In this document: positions 1-6,059 of the stretch, piece by piece
Layout of the letters: each line of letters begins with the position of its first letter
Position numbering within the stretch: the first letter of the stretch is position 1
Origin: Acidovorax sp.
GTDB taxonomy: Bacteria; Pseudomonadota; Gammaproteobacteria; Burkholderiales; Burkholderiaceae_C
NCBI GenBank assembly: GCA_030150585.1
Contig: JASLFM010000466.1
Coordinates: forward strand, 1-8,868
Length of the DNA stretch: 8,868 nt
Direction of reading: 5' to 3'
Made by a program: the position numbers and the translations under genes
The notes under the pieces: model-generated
The model's database searches: none
Told to the model about the DNA's origin: nothing
What the model saw: only the letters and a program-made list of their open reading frames with translations

Positions 1-599
1 GCCCCGTGCCCACCATCGGCGGGTCGATCACCTCGGGCGAGCCCTTGATGGAGGCGGGCGCCTACGACCAGCGTACGCATGCCGGCGTGTTTGGCGCGCA
101 GGCGCCGCATGGCCCCCTGGCCGCGCGCGGCGACGTGCTGGTGTTCCAGTCGGCGGAGCTGGAGGAGGACTTGGAGATCACCGGGCCGGTGACCATCCGG
201 CTGTGGGTATCGTCGAGCGCGCCCGATACCGATTTCACGGCCAAACTCATCGACCAGTACCCCTGCAGCGCGGACCACCCGCAGGGCTACGCGATGAACC
301 TCACGGATGGCATCCTGCGCTGCCGCTACCGGAATTCATGGGAGCGGCCCCAGATGATGGAGCCGGGCGAGGTGGTGGAGATCACGATCGAGCCCATGCC
401 CACCTCCAACCTGTTTCGCAAGGGGCACCGCATCCGGCTCGACATTTCGAGCAGCAACTTTCCGCGCTTCGACGTCAACCCCAACACGGGCGCGCCCGAA
501 GGCAGCGCGGGGCCGAGGCAGGTGGCGCACAACAGCGTGCACCTGTCGCAGTGCTATCCATCGCAGGTCGTGCTGCCCGTGGTGCCGGCACAGCGCTGA
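1..599 (+). CDS. CocE/NonD family hydrolase, C-terminal part (5' truncated by window edge)
   Basis: This gene enters from the left edge. The reading frame starts at base 3 and runs 198 codons to TGA at 597-599. The visible part begins with PVPTIGG, a stretch typical of the junction before the C-terminal domain of CocE/NonD hydrolases (X-Pro dipeptidyl-peptidase/cocaine esterase-like). It continues as a beta-rich domain matching the family's C-terminal jelly-roll (X-Pro dipeptidyl-peptidase C-terminal, non-catalytic): GDVLVFQSAELEEDLEITGP, then PDTDFTAKLID, then FRKGHRIRLDISSSNFPRFD and the NPNTG turn. The catalytic Ser and most of the alpha/beta hydrolase core lie upstream of the window, so the substrate (ester, amide or acyl-peptide) cannot be judged. 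The GTG at base 6 is internal, not a start. The gene converges with the Mpo1-like gene. Family assignment is confident; the exact activity is unknown. Confidence 0.88.
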   Translation, partial: PVPTIGGSITSGEPLMEAGAYDQRTHAGVFGAQAPHGPLAARGDVLVFQSAELEEDLEITGPVTIRLWVSSSAPDTDFTAKLIDQYPCSADHPQGYAMNLTDGILRCRYRNSWERPQMMEPGEVVEITIEPMPTSNLFRKGHRIRLDISSSNFPRFDVNPNTGAPEGSAGPRQVAHNSVHLSQCYPSQVVLPVVPAQR

Positions 600-605
600 A
601 GGAGA

Positions 606-637
606 GGGGCGGGCCGTACTGATGGGCGGTCCGCCCC
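606..637. terminator. GC-rich hairpin between convergent genes, probable bidirectional terminator
   Basis: Bases 606-615 (GGGGCGGGCC) pair with 628-637 (GGTCCGCCCC) as a 10-bp stem with one G-T wobble and a 12-base loop. It sits 7 bases after the stop of the CocE-like gene and 7 bases beyond the stop of the convergent Mpo1-like gene. No real T-run follows on either strand (TGTTCG on +), so it is not a textbook Rho-independent terminator. Position and stem strength support a terminator or 3'-end stabilising role. Confidence 0.5.
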
Positions 638-643
638 TGTTCG

Positions 644-982
644 TCAGAGCGGGATCCTGCCCGTCCACAGGTCCTTGTACATCACCCAGTCGCCCATGAA
701 GCTGTAGAGCGGGCGCTTGAAGCTCGCGGGCTTGTTCTTCTCGAAGCCGAAGTGGCCCAGCCAAGCGAAACCGTAGCCGCACAGCAGCCCGTACAGCAGG
801 TACTGGGGCTTGCCCGTGGCCACGAGCGCGACCAGGCAGGCCAGCGCCAGCGTGCACCCCAGAAAGTGCAGGCGCCGGCAGGTGCGATTGCTGTGCTCGC
901 TGAGATAGAACGGATAGAACTCGGCGAAGCTCTTGAACTGCCGTGGGTCCGTGTCCGAGCGGCCGGGGTTGGCCAAATCCAT
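644..982 (-). CDS. DUF962 / Mpo1-like small membrane protein
   Basis: A 112-residue protein with the conserved marks of the DUF962 (Mpo1/YGL010w-like) family: F-x-x-FYPFYLSEH (His30), RRLHFLG (His39), AWLGHFGFEKNKPA (His77, Glu81) and a C-terminal FMGDW. Two hydrophobic stretches at about 40-56 and 60-76 predict membrane insertion. Yeast Mpo1 is an Fe(II)-dependent dioxygenase of fatty-acid alpha-oxidation (2-hydroxy fatty acids from phytosphingosine), and its conserved histidines are thought to hold the iron. The three histidines here fit that, but the role of the short bacterial form is not known to me. It is shorter than the yeast protein (about 174 residues). The start at 982 has an AGGAG (989-993) six bases upstream. 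It lies 74 bases downstream of the alpha/beta hydrolase gene on the same strand but probably has its own promoter. Confidence 0.88.
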   Translation of the reverse strand: MDLANPGRSDTDPRQFKSFAEFYPFYLSEHSNRTCRRLHFLGCTLALACLVALVATGKPQYLLYGLLCGYGFAWLGHFGFEKNKPASFKRPLYSFMGDWVMYKDLWTGRIPL

Positions 983-1011
983 GGGTGTCTCCTGTCGTCA
1001 TTATTTTTTGC

Positions 1012-1048
1012 TGTTCCCTTTATACGCCGGGACGGGCGCTTTTGTGCA
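1012..1048 (-). promoter_or_regulatory. Candidate sigma-70 promoter of the Mpo1-like gene
   Basis: On the minus strand a TGCACA (-35-like, bases 1048-1043) is followed after 18 bases by TATAAA (-10-like, bases 1024-1019). This predicts a start near 1012 and a leader of about 30 bases before the ATG at 982, with the ribosome-binding site inside it. The spacing is good and this is a locally AT-rich patch in GC-rich DNA. Inferred from sequence only; read-through from the upstream metY-hydrolase unit is also possible. Confidence 0.4.
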
Positions 1049-1056
1049 GGGCTTCT

Positions 1057-1869
1057 CTATGCGGCGAGGAAGTCACGTACTGCGAACAGCGTCTCGTCGG
1101 GAGCCTCCGTCATCTGGTGGTGGCCTACGGGCACGTAGGTCACTGCCACGGATTTGCCTGCCGTGCGCGCCGCGCCAATCAGTCCCTGGGCAGCCTTGGG
1201 CGAGGTCATCTGGTCCTGCGCACCCAGGACGAAAAGCACGGGGCACTGGATGGCTGCTGCGGCCTGCTCGCCATTCGCGTAGCGGTCGCAGGCTACGAAA
1301 CCGCGGTGGAACAGGTTCACCCGCGGGTTGCTGCGCAGCACGCGGCGGCCCAGGGCCATGCCTGCACCATAGACCCAGAAGCCCGCGCCCGAGGGCGAGG
1401 CCAGCGTGCTGCGCGAGAACACGTTGACCATCTTGAGCGCCTTTTCGGGCTCATTAAGTGACGACTCGATGAGTGCGGGCGAGACCTTCATGGGGTAGGC
1501 CGTACCCACGAGCACAAGGTGGCTCACACGCGCGCCCAGGCGCGCGGCGGCCTCCAGCGCGATCAGCGAGCCCCAGCTGTGGCCCACGAGGGCCGCACGC
1601 TTCACGCCCAGCGCGTCGAGCAGCGCGCCAACGAAGCCGGCCGCCTCCTCCACGCTCGCGGGGGCTTCGCCCTCGCTGCGGCAGTGGCCCGGCAGGTCCA
1701 CCGCGAGCACGTTCCAGCCGTGGTTGGCAAGGTATCGGCTTTGGAGCGCCCAGACGCTGTGGTCGTTGAGCACGCCGTGGATGAATACCGCCGTGGGCTT
1801 GGCGGCGTCGAAGGCTTTGCCGCCCGTGTAGCAGTAGGTGTTATGGCCGTTGGCTTGCACGTACATCAT
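1057..1869 (-). CDS. Alpha/beta fold hydrolase
   Basis: A 270-residue alpha/beta hydrolase of usual size, without a signal peptide, so probably cytoplasmic. The visible marks are the HG oxyanion motif in FIHGVLND (His31-Gly32), the nucleophile elbow GHSWGS (Ser98), a strand-7 acid in LGAQDQMTSP (Asp219), and a C-terminal VGHHQMTEAPDE with His250/His251 as the catalytic base. The triad is therefore complete. The substrate cannot be inferred: the family covers esterases, C-C bond hydrolases and others. It is too short and lacks the sequence character of MetX homoserine acyltransferase, so it should not be named metX despite the neighbour. The chosen ATG at 1869 overlaps the metY stop (ATGA, 1869-1866) and has AAGG seven bases upstream, implying translational coupling. 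The open frame extends upstream to 2046, but that part reads antisense-like Arg/His-rich sequence within metY. Confidence 0.88.
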   Translation of the reverse strand: MMYVQANGHNTYCYTGGKAFDAAKPTAVFIHGVLNDHSVWALQSRYLANHGWNVLAVDLPGHCRSEGEAPASVEEAAGFVGALLDALGVKRAALVGHSWGSLIALEAAARLGARVSHLVLVGTAYPMKVSPALIESSLNEPEKALKMVNVFSRSTLASPSGAGFWVYGAGMALGRRVLRSNPRVNLFHRGFVACDRYANGEQAAAAIQCPVLFVLGAQDQMTSPKAAQGLIGAARTAGKSVAVTYVPVGHHQMTEAPDETLFAVRDFLAA

Positions 1870-3167
1870 GCACCTGCCTTTTCTGCAGCCTTGAGTGCGC
1901 GCTTGAGGTCGTCGATGAGATCGTCGGGGTCTTCGAGCCCGATCGACAGGCGGATGGTGCCCTGCGTGATGCCCGCGCCGGCAAGCGCCTCGTCGGCCAT
2001 GCGGAAGTGCGTGGTGCTCGCGGGGTGGATCACGAGGCTGCGGCAATCGCCCACGTTGGCGAGGTGGCTGAAGACCTTGAGTGTTTCGATGAACTTCTTG
2101 CCCTGGGCGCGGTTGCCCTTGAGGTCGAAGCTGAACACCGAGCCCGCGCCGCGCGGCAGCAACTTCTGCGCGAGCGCGTGGCTCGGGTGCGAGGCGAGCA
2201 GCGGATGGCCAACGCGCTCCACAAAAGGCTGGCCCGCGAGGAATTCAACCACCTTCTCAGTGTTGCGCATGTGGCGCTCCATGCGTAGCGGCAGCGTCTC
2301 GATGCCCTGCAGGATCAGCCAGGCCGTGTGCGGGCTCATGCAGGCGCCGAAGTCGCGCAGGCCCTCGCGGCGCGCGCGCAGCAGAAAGGCACCCACGGTG
2401 GATTCCTCGGCGAACACCATGTTGTGAAAGCCGTCGTAGGGCGCCGTGAGCTCTTCGAAACGGCCCGAGGACTCCAAGTCGAAGCTGCCGCCATCGACGA
2501 CGATGCCGCCGACCACGGTGCCGTGGCCCGAGAGGAACTTGGTGGCCGAGTGGTAGACGAGGTCCGCGCCAAGTTCGAGCGGCTTCATGAGCCAGGGCGA
2601 GGTGAGCGTGGAGTCCACCAGCAGCGGCACGCCCGCCTCGTGGGCGATGGCGGCCACGGTGGGGATGTCGAGCACGTCGAGACCCGGGTTGCCCACGGTC
2701 TCGCCGAAGAACAGCTTGGTGTTGGGGCGAATGGCAGCGCGCCAGCCGTCGATGTCGCCGGGTTTTACGAACGTCGTCTCGATGCCGAAGCGGCGCAGCG
2801 TGTAGTGCAGCAGGTTCTGCGAGCCGCCGTACAGCGCCGTGCTGGCCACGATGTGGCTGCCCGCGCCCATGAGCGTGGCGATGGACAGGTGCAGCGCGGC
2901 TTGGCCGCTGGCCACGGCGATCGCGCCCACGCCGCCCTCGAGCGCTGCCACGCGCTGCTCCAGCACTGCGTTGGTGGGGTTGCTGATGCGGCTGTAGACG
3001 TGGCCCGGGCGTTCGAGGTTGAACAGCGCGGCCGCGTGGTCGCTGGACTCGAAAACGAACGAGGTCGTGAGGTGGATGGGCGTGGCGCGCGCGCCGGTGG
3101 CGGGGTCGGGGGTGGCGCCCGCATGCAGCGCCAGGGTGTCAAAGCCAGGGTCGGAATAACCGGGCAT
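1866..3167 (-). CDS. metY: O-acetylhomoserine/O-succinylhomoserine sulfhydrylase (Cys/Met metabolism PLP enzyme)
   Basis: A 433-residue PLP-dependent Cys/Met-metabolism enzyme, full length for the MetY type (about 420-440). It makes homocysteine from O-acylhomoserine and sulfide in direct-sulfhydrylation methionine synthesis. It opens with FDTLALHAGATPDPATGA, typical of MetY. Other marks are the phosphate-binding Tyr58/Arg60 of HVYSRISNPT, SGQAA (87-91), the ring-stacking Tyr113 of ALYGGSQN, the PLP nitrogen-binding Asp185 in LVDST, and the Schiff-base Lys210 in HSATKFLSGHG. The C-terminal end has TTHFRMADE and GTIRLSIGLED. The start ATG (3167-3165) has GGAG eight bases upstream. The acyl substrate (acetyl versus succinyl) is not readable from sequence; acetylhomoserine is the usual one for this length class. 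It heads a unit with the alpha/beta hydrolase and is divergent from the CBS protein. Another member of the fold (cystathionine gamma-synthase) is less likely because of length and N-terminus. Confidence 0.92.
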   Translation of the reverse strand: MPGYSDPGFDTLALHAGATPDPATGARATPIHLTTSFVFESSDHAAALFNLERPGHVYSRISNPTNAVLEQRVAALEGGVGAIAVASGQAALHLSIATLMGAGSHIVASTALYGGSQNLLHYTLRRFGIETTFVKPGDIDGWRAAIRPNTKLFFGETVGNPGLDVLDIPTVAAIAHEAGVPLLVDSTLTSPWLMKPLELGADLVYHSATKFLSGHGTVVGGIVVDGGSFDLESSGRFEELTAPYDGFHNMVFAEESTVGAFLLRARREGLRDFGACMSPHTAWLILQGIETLPLRMERHMRNTEKVVEFLAGQPFVERVGHPLLASHPSHALAQKLLPRGAGSVFSFDLKGNRAQGKKFIETLKVFSHLANVGDCRSLVIHPASTTHFRMADEALAGAGITQGTIRLSIGLEDPDDLIDDLKRALKAAEKAGA

Positions 3168-3257
3168 CCAAGTGTCTCCAAGGTTGTCTGAGCGAGCGAT
3201 GATTGTGGGCTATATTTGAAGCGAACCTGCATACCGCGCCGAATCCGGAGACACACC
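3168..3257. promoter_or_regulatory. Divergent promoter region, metY / CBS-domain gene
   Basis: This 90-base gap must carry the promoters of both metY (-) and the CBS gene (+). Its AT-rich core at 3211-3219 holds TATATT (3211-3216), a -10-like hexamer for the + gene. The same bases read AATATA on the minus strand, so the two promoters may overlap. No good -35 stands out (TTGTCT at 3184 is 21 bases away). The two ribosome-binding sites, GTGTCTCC at 3172-3179 and GGAGACAC at 3247-3254, are exact inverted copies. I see no MetR-type TGAA-N5-TTCA site and no SAM riboswitch. Confidence 0.4.
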
Positions 3258-3707
3258 ATGAAAGTCAGCGACATCCTTCGCGTGAAGGGGAACACGCTCT
3301 ACACCGTCACCCCCGATGAGCCGCTCGCGCGCGCCGTGGAGGTGATGGCCGGCAAGGACATCGGCTCGCTGGTCGTGATGGAGCTCGGCGACCTCGTGGG
3401 CATGCTCACCTTCCGCGAGGTGATCCAGGCCGTGGTGAAGAACGGCGGCAACGTGGGCACGCTGCTCGTGCGCTCGGCCATGGACGACCACCCGCTCACG
3501 TGCACGCTTGAAACCGACATGGACGAGGTGCGCCGCATGATGCTGGACCGCCATGCGCGCTACATGCCCGTGATGGACAAGCGCATGCTCATGGGCGTGA
3601 TCAGCTTCTACGACGTGGCCAAGGCCGTGGTGGACAGCCAGAACTTCGAGAACCGCATGCTCAAGGCCTACATCCGCGACTGGCCCGAAGAGGGCTCCAC
3701 GTCCTGA
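3258..3707 (+). CDS. Stand-alone protein with two CBS domains
   Basis: A 149-residue cytoplasmic protein made almost entirely of a CBS pair (Bateman module). The first domain spans roughly residues 1-60 (MKVSDILRVK, DIGSLVVMELGDLVGMLTFR) and the second about 72-128 (VRSAMDDHPLTC, RHARYMPVMDKRMLMGVISF). A short charged tail follows (ENRMLKAYIRDW). CBS pairs bind adenosyl ligands such as AMP, ATP, NADH or SAM and act as energy or metabolite sensors; the ligand here is unknown. The ATG at 3258 is preceded by GGAG with seven bases of spacing and starts exactly where CBS homology starts. The frame is open up to a TTG at 3216, which has no comparable support. It is divergent from metY and convergent with the c-di-GMP gene, with stop codons 4 bases apart. 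Confidence 0.9.
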   Translation: MKVSDILRVKGNTLYTVTPDEPLARAVEVMAGKDIGSLVVMELGDLVGMLTFREVIQAVVKNGGNVGTLLVRSAMDDHPLTCTLETDMDEVRRMMLDRHARYMPVMDKRMLMGVISFYDVAKAVVDSQNFENRMLKAYIRDWPEEGSTS

Positions 3708-3716
3708 AGGCTCAGG
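3703..3716. repeat. Small inverted repeat formed by the two convergent stop codons
   Basis: CCTGA (3703-3707) and TCAGG (3712-3716) form a perfect 5-bp stem with an AGGC loop. Each arm contains the stop codon of one of the two convergent genes (TGA of the CBS gene, TGA of the GGDEF/EAL gene on the other strand). There is no T-run on either side. Termination by this element alone would be weak, and it may be chance. Confidence 0.3.
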
Positions 3717-5928
3717 CCGCTCCGACCCATTCCGCCAGCTGCGCCGGCGGTACAGGTCGGCAGAACAGGTAGCCCTGCATCACGGGGCAGCCTTGCGCGC
3801 CGAGCCAGGTGCGCTGCTCCTCGGTTTCCACCCCTTCGGCCACGACGGTCATGCCCAGGCTGCGCGCGATGCTCAGCACGGACAGCGTGAGCGCGCGCGC
3901 CGTCTCGCTCGTGGCAAGATCCTGCACGAAGCTCTTGTCGAGCTTGAGTTCGGTGATCGGCAGGCGGTGCAGGTAGCTCAGGCTCGAATACCCCGTGCCG
4001 AAGTCGTCGAGCGACAGCCGCAGCCCGCGCGCGTGCAGGCTGCGGATGTTGGCCTCGGTGGCCGGCAGGGCATCCATCATCACGCGCTCGGTCACTTCAA
4101 GCATCAGGTCGCGCGGGGCCAGTCCGTGCCGCTCCAGCGCTGCATGGACCTGTTCCGCGAACCCGGGATCGTGGAAGTTGCGCGCTGACAGGTTCAACGC
4201 CACATGCGGCACCGCCAGCCCCGATGCGCGCCATGCGGCCAACTGGCGGCAGACCTCGTCGATGAGCCAGTGCGTGAGGTCCTGGATCAGCCCAGCCTCC
4301 TCCGCCATGGGAATGAAGCGGTCGGGCGGCACCTGGCCCCACTCCGGGTGATGCCACCGCGCCAGCGCCTCCACACCATAGAGGGCGCCGGGTGCCGTGC
4401 TGTGCAACTGGGGCTGGTAGTGCAGTGCCAGGCCCCGCTGGTCGATGACCTGGCGCAATGCACGCTCCAGCGCGGCGCGCTCCTGGGTGCGGCGGTTCAT
4501 CTCGGGGCTGAACAGGCGCAGCGCATGACCGCTTTCGCTCTTGGCCTGCGTCATGGCCTGCCCGGCGTGGCGCAGCAGGGTGTCGACATCGGCGCCGTCT
4601 TCCGGGAACAGGGCCACACCAATGCTGGCGTGCTGTACGGTGGCTTGGCCCTGGATCTCCACTGGCCGGGCGATGTTCTGCAGCATGCGCTGGGCCATGG
4701 AGGCCACCCGAGGGGGCGGGTAGCCGACCAGCAGCAGGGCGAATTCGTCGCTGGCCAGGCGTGCCACTAGGTCGCGGGCATGGATGCCGTGCCGCAGGCG
4801 CGCGGCGATCTCGCGCAGCAGCGCGTCGCCCGCGGCATGGCCTTGACTGTCGTTCACCAGCTTGAAGCGGTCCAGATCCACGAAGAGCAGCGCTGCCGGC
4901 GTCTTGTTCCGTTCCAACTGGTCCAGTGTGCGCCCGGCATCGCTGTGGAACATGGCGCGGTTGGGCAGGCCGGTGAGGGCATCGAAATAGGCCAGTTGGT
5001 GAATGCGTGCATGGGCCGCGTCGCGCTCGATTGCCACGGCGCACAGGTGCAGGCACACCTCCACCAGGCGATGGTGCAGTGCGCTGGGGCGGCGGGGTTC
5101 GCGGAAGTAGAACGCGAAAGTGCCCACGACGCGCCCCTCGCGGTTCTTGATGGGGCTGGACCAGCAGGCATGCAGGCCGCAGGGAAGAAAGAGGGCCCGG
5201 TAGTCCTCCCACAGCGGGTCGGTGGCGATATCCGTCACCATCACGGGCTCTCCCCGGAACGCCGCCGTGCCACAGGAGCCGGCCTTGGGCCCGATGGGCA
5301 CGCCGTCGATGGCCTTGTGCAGGAAGCGGGGCAGGCTGGGCGCGGCCAGCGGATGGATGTGCCCGGCATCGTCCACTGCCAGCAGCGATGCGACCACGTC
5401 GGGGGCGATCCGCTCCACTTCGTGGCACACGAGGTTCATGAGCTCGGACAACGGCAGTTCGTTCACCATGCCCTCGAGCACCCGTGTCTGCAGCGCCTCC
5501 TGCATCTTGGCGTGCGTGATGTCGGTCAGCACCGACACCGTATGGCCTGCCGCGTCCGGGGTACTCTGGAACTTGCCCGCGTTGATGACCAGCGAGACCC
5601 AGCGCGGCTGCTGCAGCCGGTCGTACACCAGTGCCTGGCCGCTGTAGCGGCCCTGCGTTTGCAGGCCTTCGTTGATGGCCTGCCGCAACGCCTTGTTGGC
5701 GCGCGGCCCCATCAGCACGTCGCCAGGCTGGCGCCCCTCGACGTCGGCGAGCTGGTAGCCGAACATGCGCTCGAAGCCCCGGTTCACATAGGTGATGCAG
5801 CGGTGCGCGTCGGTGATCACAATGGCACTGTCGCTTGCGTCGAGCACCTGCAGGAGCTCCGCCTGCGCGGTGGGCAGGGCAGAAACAGCAGTCGGCGCGG
5901 CGGGGGGGCTCGGTTCGGGTAATGCCAT
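3712..5928 (-). CDS. PAS-GAF-GGDEF-EAL protein, probable cyclic-di-GMP phosphodiesterase
   Basis: Using the ATG at 5928 the protein has 738 residues. Domains: PAS about 25-140 (VNRGFERMFGYQLADVEG), GAF about 150-305 (GSCGTAAFRGEPVMVTD, GLHACWSSPI), GGDEF about 310-475 (FDALTGLPNR, VDLDRFK) and EAL about 500-735. The EAL domain keeps its catalytic set: E520-A-L, N579, E611-VTE, D641-D642-FGTGYSS, K662, E698 and QGY 718-720, so c-di-GMP hydrolysis to pGpG is expected. The GGDEF signature reads ASDEF (392-396), and the inhibitory RxxD site is HARD (383-386), so cyclase activity is doubtful. No membrane segments or signal peptide are seen, so it is likely cytosolic. The layout resembles E. coli DosP without its first, heme-binding PAS. 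Start uncertain: a TTG at 5988 would add 20 residues, and neither start has a Shine-Dalgarno. The frame has no stop just upstream. Confidence 0.92.
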   Translation of the reverse strand: MALPEPSPPAAPTAVSALPTAQAELLQVLDASDSAIVITDAHRCITYVNRGFERMFGYQLADVEGRQPGDVLMGPRANKALRQAINEGLQTQGRYSGQALVYDRLQQPRWVSLVINAGKFQSTPDAAGHTVSVLTDITHAKMQEALQTRVLEGMVNELPLSELMNLVCHEVERIAPDVVASLLAVDDAGHIHPLAAPSLPRFLHKAIDGVPIGPKAGSCGTAAFRGEPVMVTDIATDPLWEDYRALFLPCGLHACWSSPIKNREGRVVGTFAFYFREPRRPSALHHRLVEVCLHLCAVAIERDAAHARIHQLAYFDALTGLPNRAMFHSDAGRTLDQLERNKTPAALLFVDLDRFKLVNDSQGHAAGDALLREIAARLRHGIHARDLVARLASDEFALLLVGYPPPRVASMAQRMLQNIARPVEIQGQATVQHASIGVALFPEDGADVDTLLRHAGQAMTQAKSESGHALRLFSPEMNRRTQERAALERALRQVIDQRGLALHYQPQLHSTAPGALYGVEALARWHHPEWGQVPPDRFIPMAEEAGLIQDLTHWLIDEVCRQLAAWRASGLAVPHVALNLSARNFHDPGFAEQVHAALERHGLAPRDLMLEVTERVMMDALPATEANIRSLHARGLRLSLDDFGTGYSSLSYLHRLPITELKLDKSFVQDLATSETARALTLSVLSIARSLGMTVVAEGVETEEQRTWLGAQGCPVMQGYLFCRPVPPAQLAEWVGAA

Positions 5929-6059
5929 GGGGCCGGAGGAGGGTGCTGCCAGCGTGGCGGCGGTGGATGGATTGACCCATCCTAGCAAGGCTGACCGGGC
6001 ATGCCAAGCATCCGCGTCCGGCCCGGTGGCGGGGGACTGTTCAAGGATAATCGCTGCCC
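5929..6059. promoter_or_regulatory. Divergent region between the c-di-GMP gene and aroC
   Basis: This gap of 131 bases (71 if the TTG start at 5988 is used) separates two genes that point away from each other. For aroC, GATAAT at 6046-6051 is a good -10-like hexamer lying only 8 bases before the ATG at 6060. If used, it predicts a very short or nearly absent leader. No convincing -35 sits 16-18 bases upstream. AAGGA (6043-6047) overlaps it and is 12 bases from the ATG, a poor Shine-Dalgarno distance. I see no promoter signal I would defend for the minus gene. Confidence 0.35.

Noticed and set aside
1024..1040. Hairpin-like CGCC...GGCG followed by CTTTT on the plus strand, as a terminator
   Set aside because: The stem is only 4 bp, and the T-run is on the plus strand while the flanking genes are on the minus strand, so it cannot terminate them.
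1870..2046. N-terminal extension of the alpha/beta hydrolase by 59 residues
   Set aside because: The extension is an Arg/His/Pro-rich shadow of metY. The ATG at 1869 with the ATGA overlap and AAGG spacing fits better, and hydrolase similarity begins after it.
2328..3191. 287-residue plus-strand open frame across metY
   Set aside because: It is antisense to metY, whose PLP motifs are complete. The translation is Ala/Val/Glu/Arg-rich without features.
3216..3257. TTG at 3216 as start of the CBS protein
   Set aside because: It falls in the promoter core and has no ribosome-binding site. The ATG at 3258 has GGAG at good spacing and coincides with the start of the CBS domain.
3168..3257. SAM riboswitch or MetR operator upstream of metY
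   Set aside because: The gap is too short for a known SAM riboswitch in addition to a promoter, and I find no TGAA-N5-TTCA palindrome.
4780..5922. 380-residue open frame on the plus strand across the GGDEF/EAL gene
   Set aside because: It is antisense to a protein with a complete EAL motif set, its composition is rich in His, Gln, Ala and Val with no domain, and its start is not supported.
4097..6007. 636-residue minus-strand open frame overlapping the GGDEF/EAL gene in another frame
   Set aside because: It is the same-strand out-of-frame shadow (Arg/Pro/Ala-rich) of the real gene. A possible frameshift was considered, but the real frame is uninterrupted and complete.
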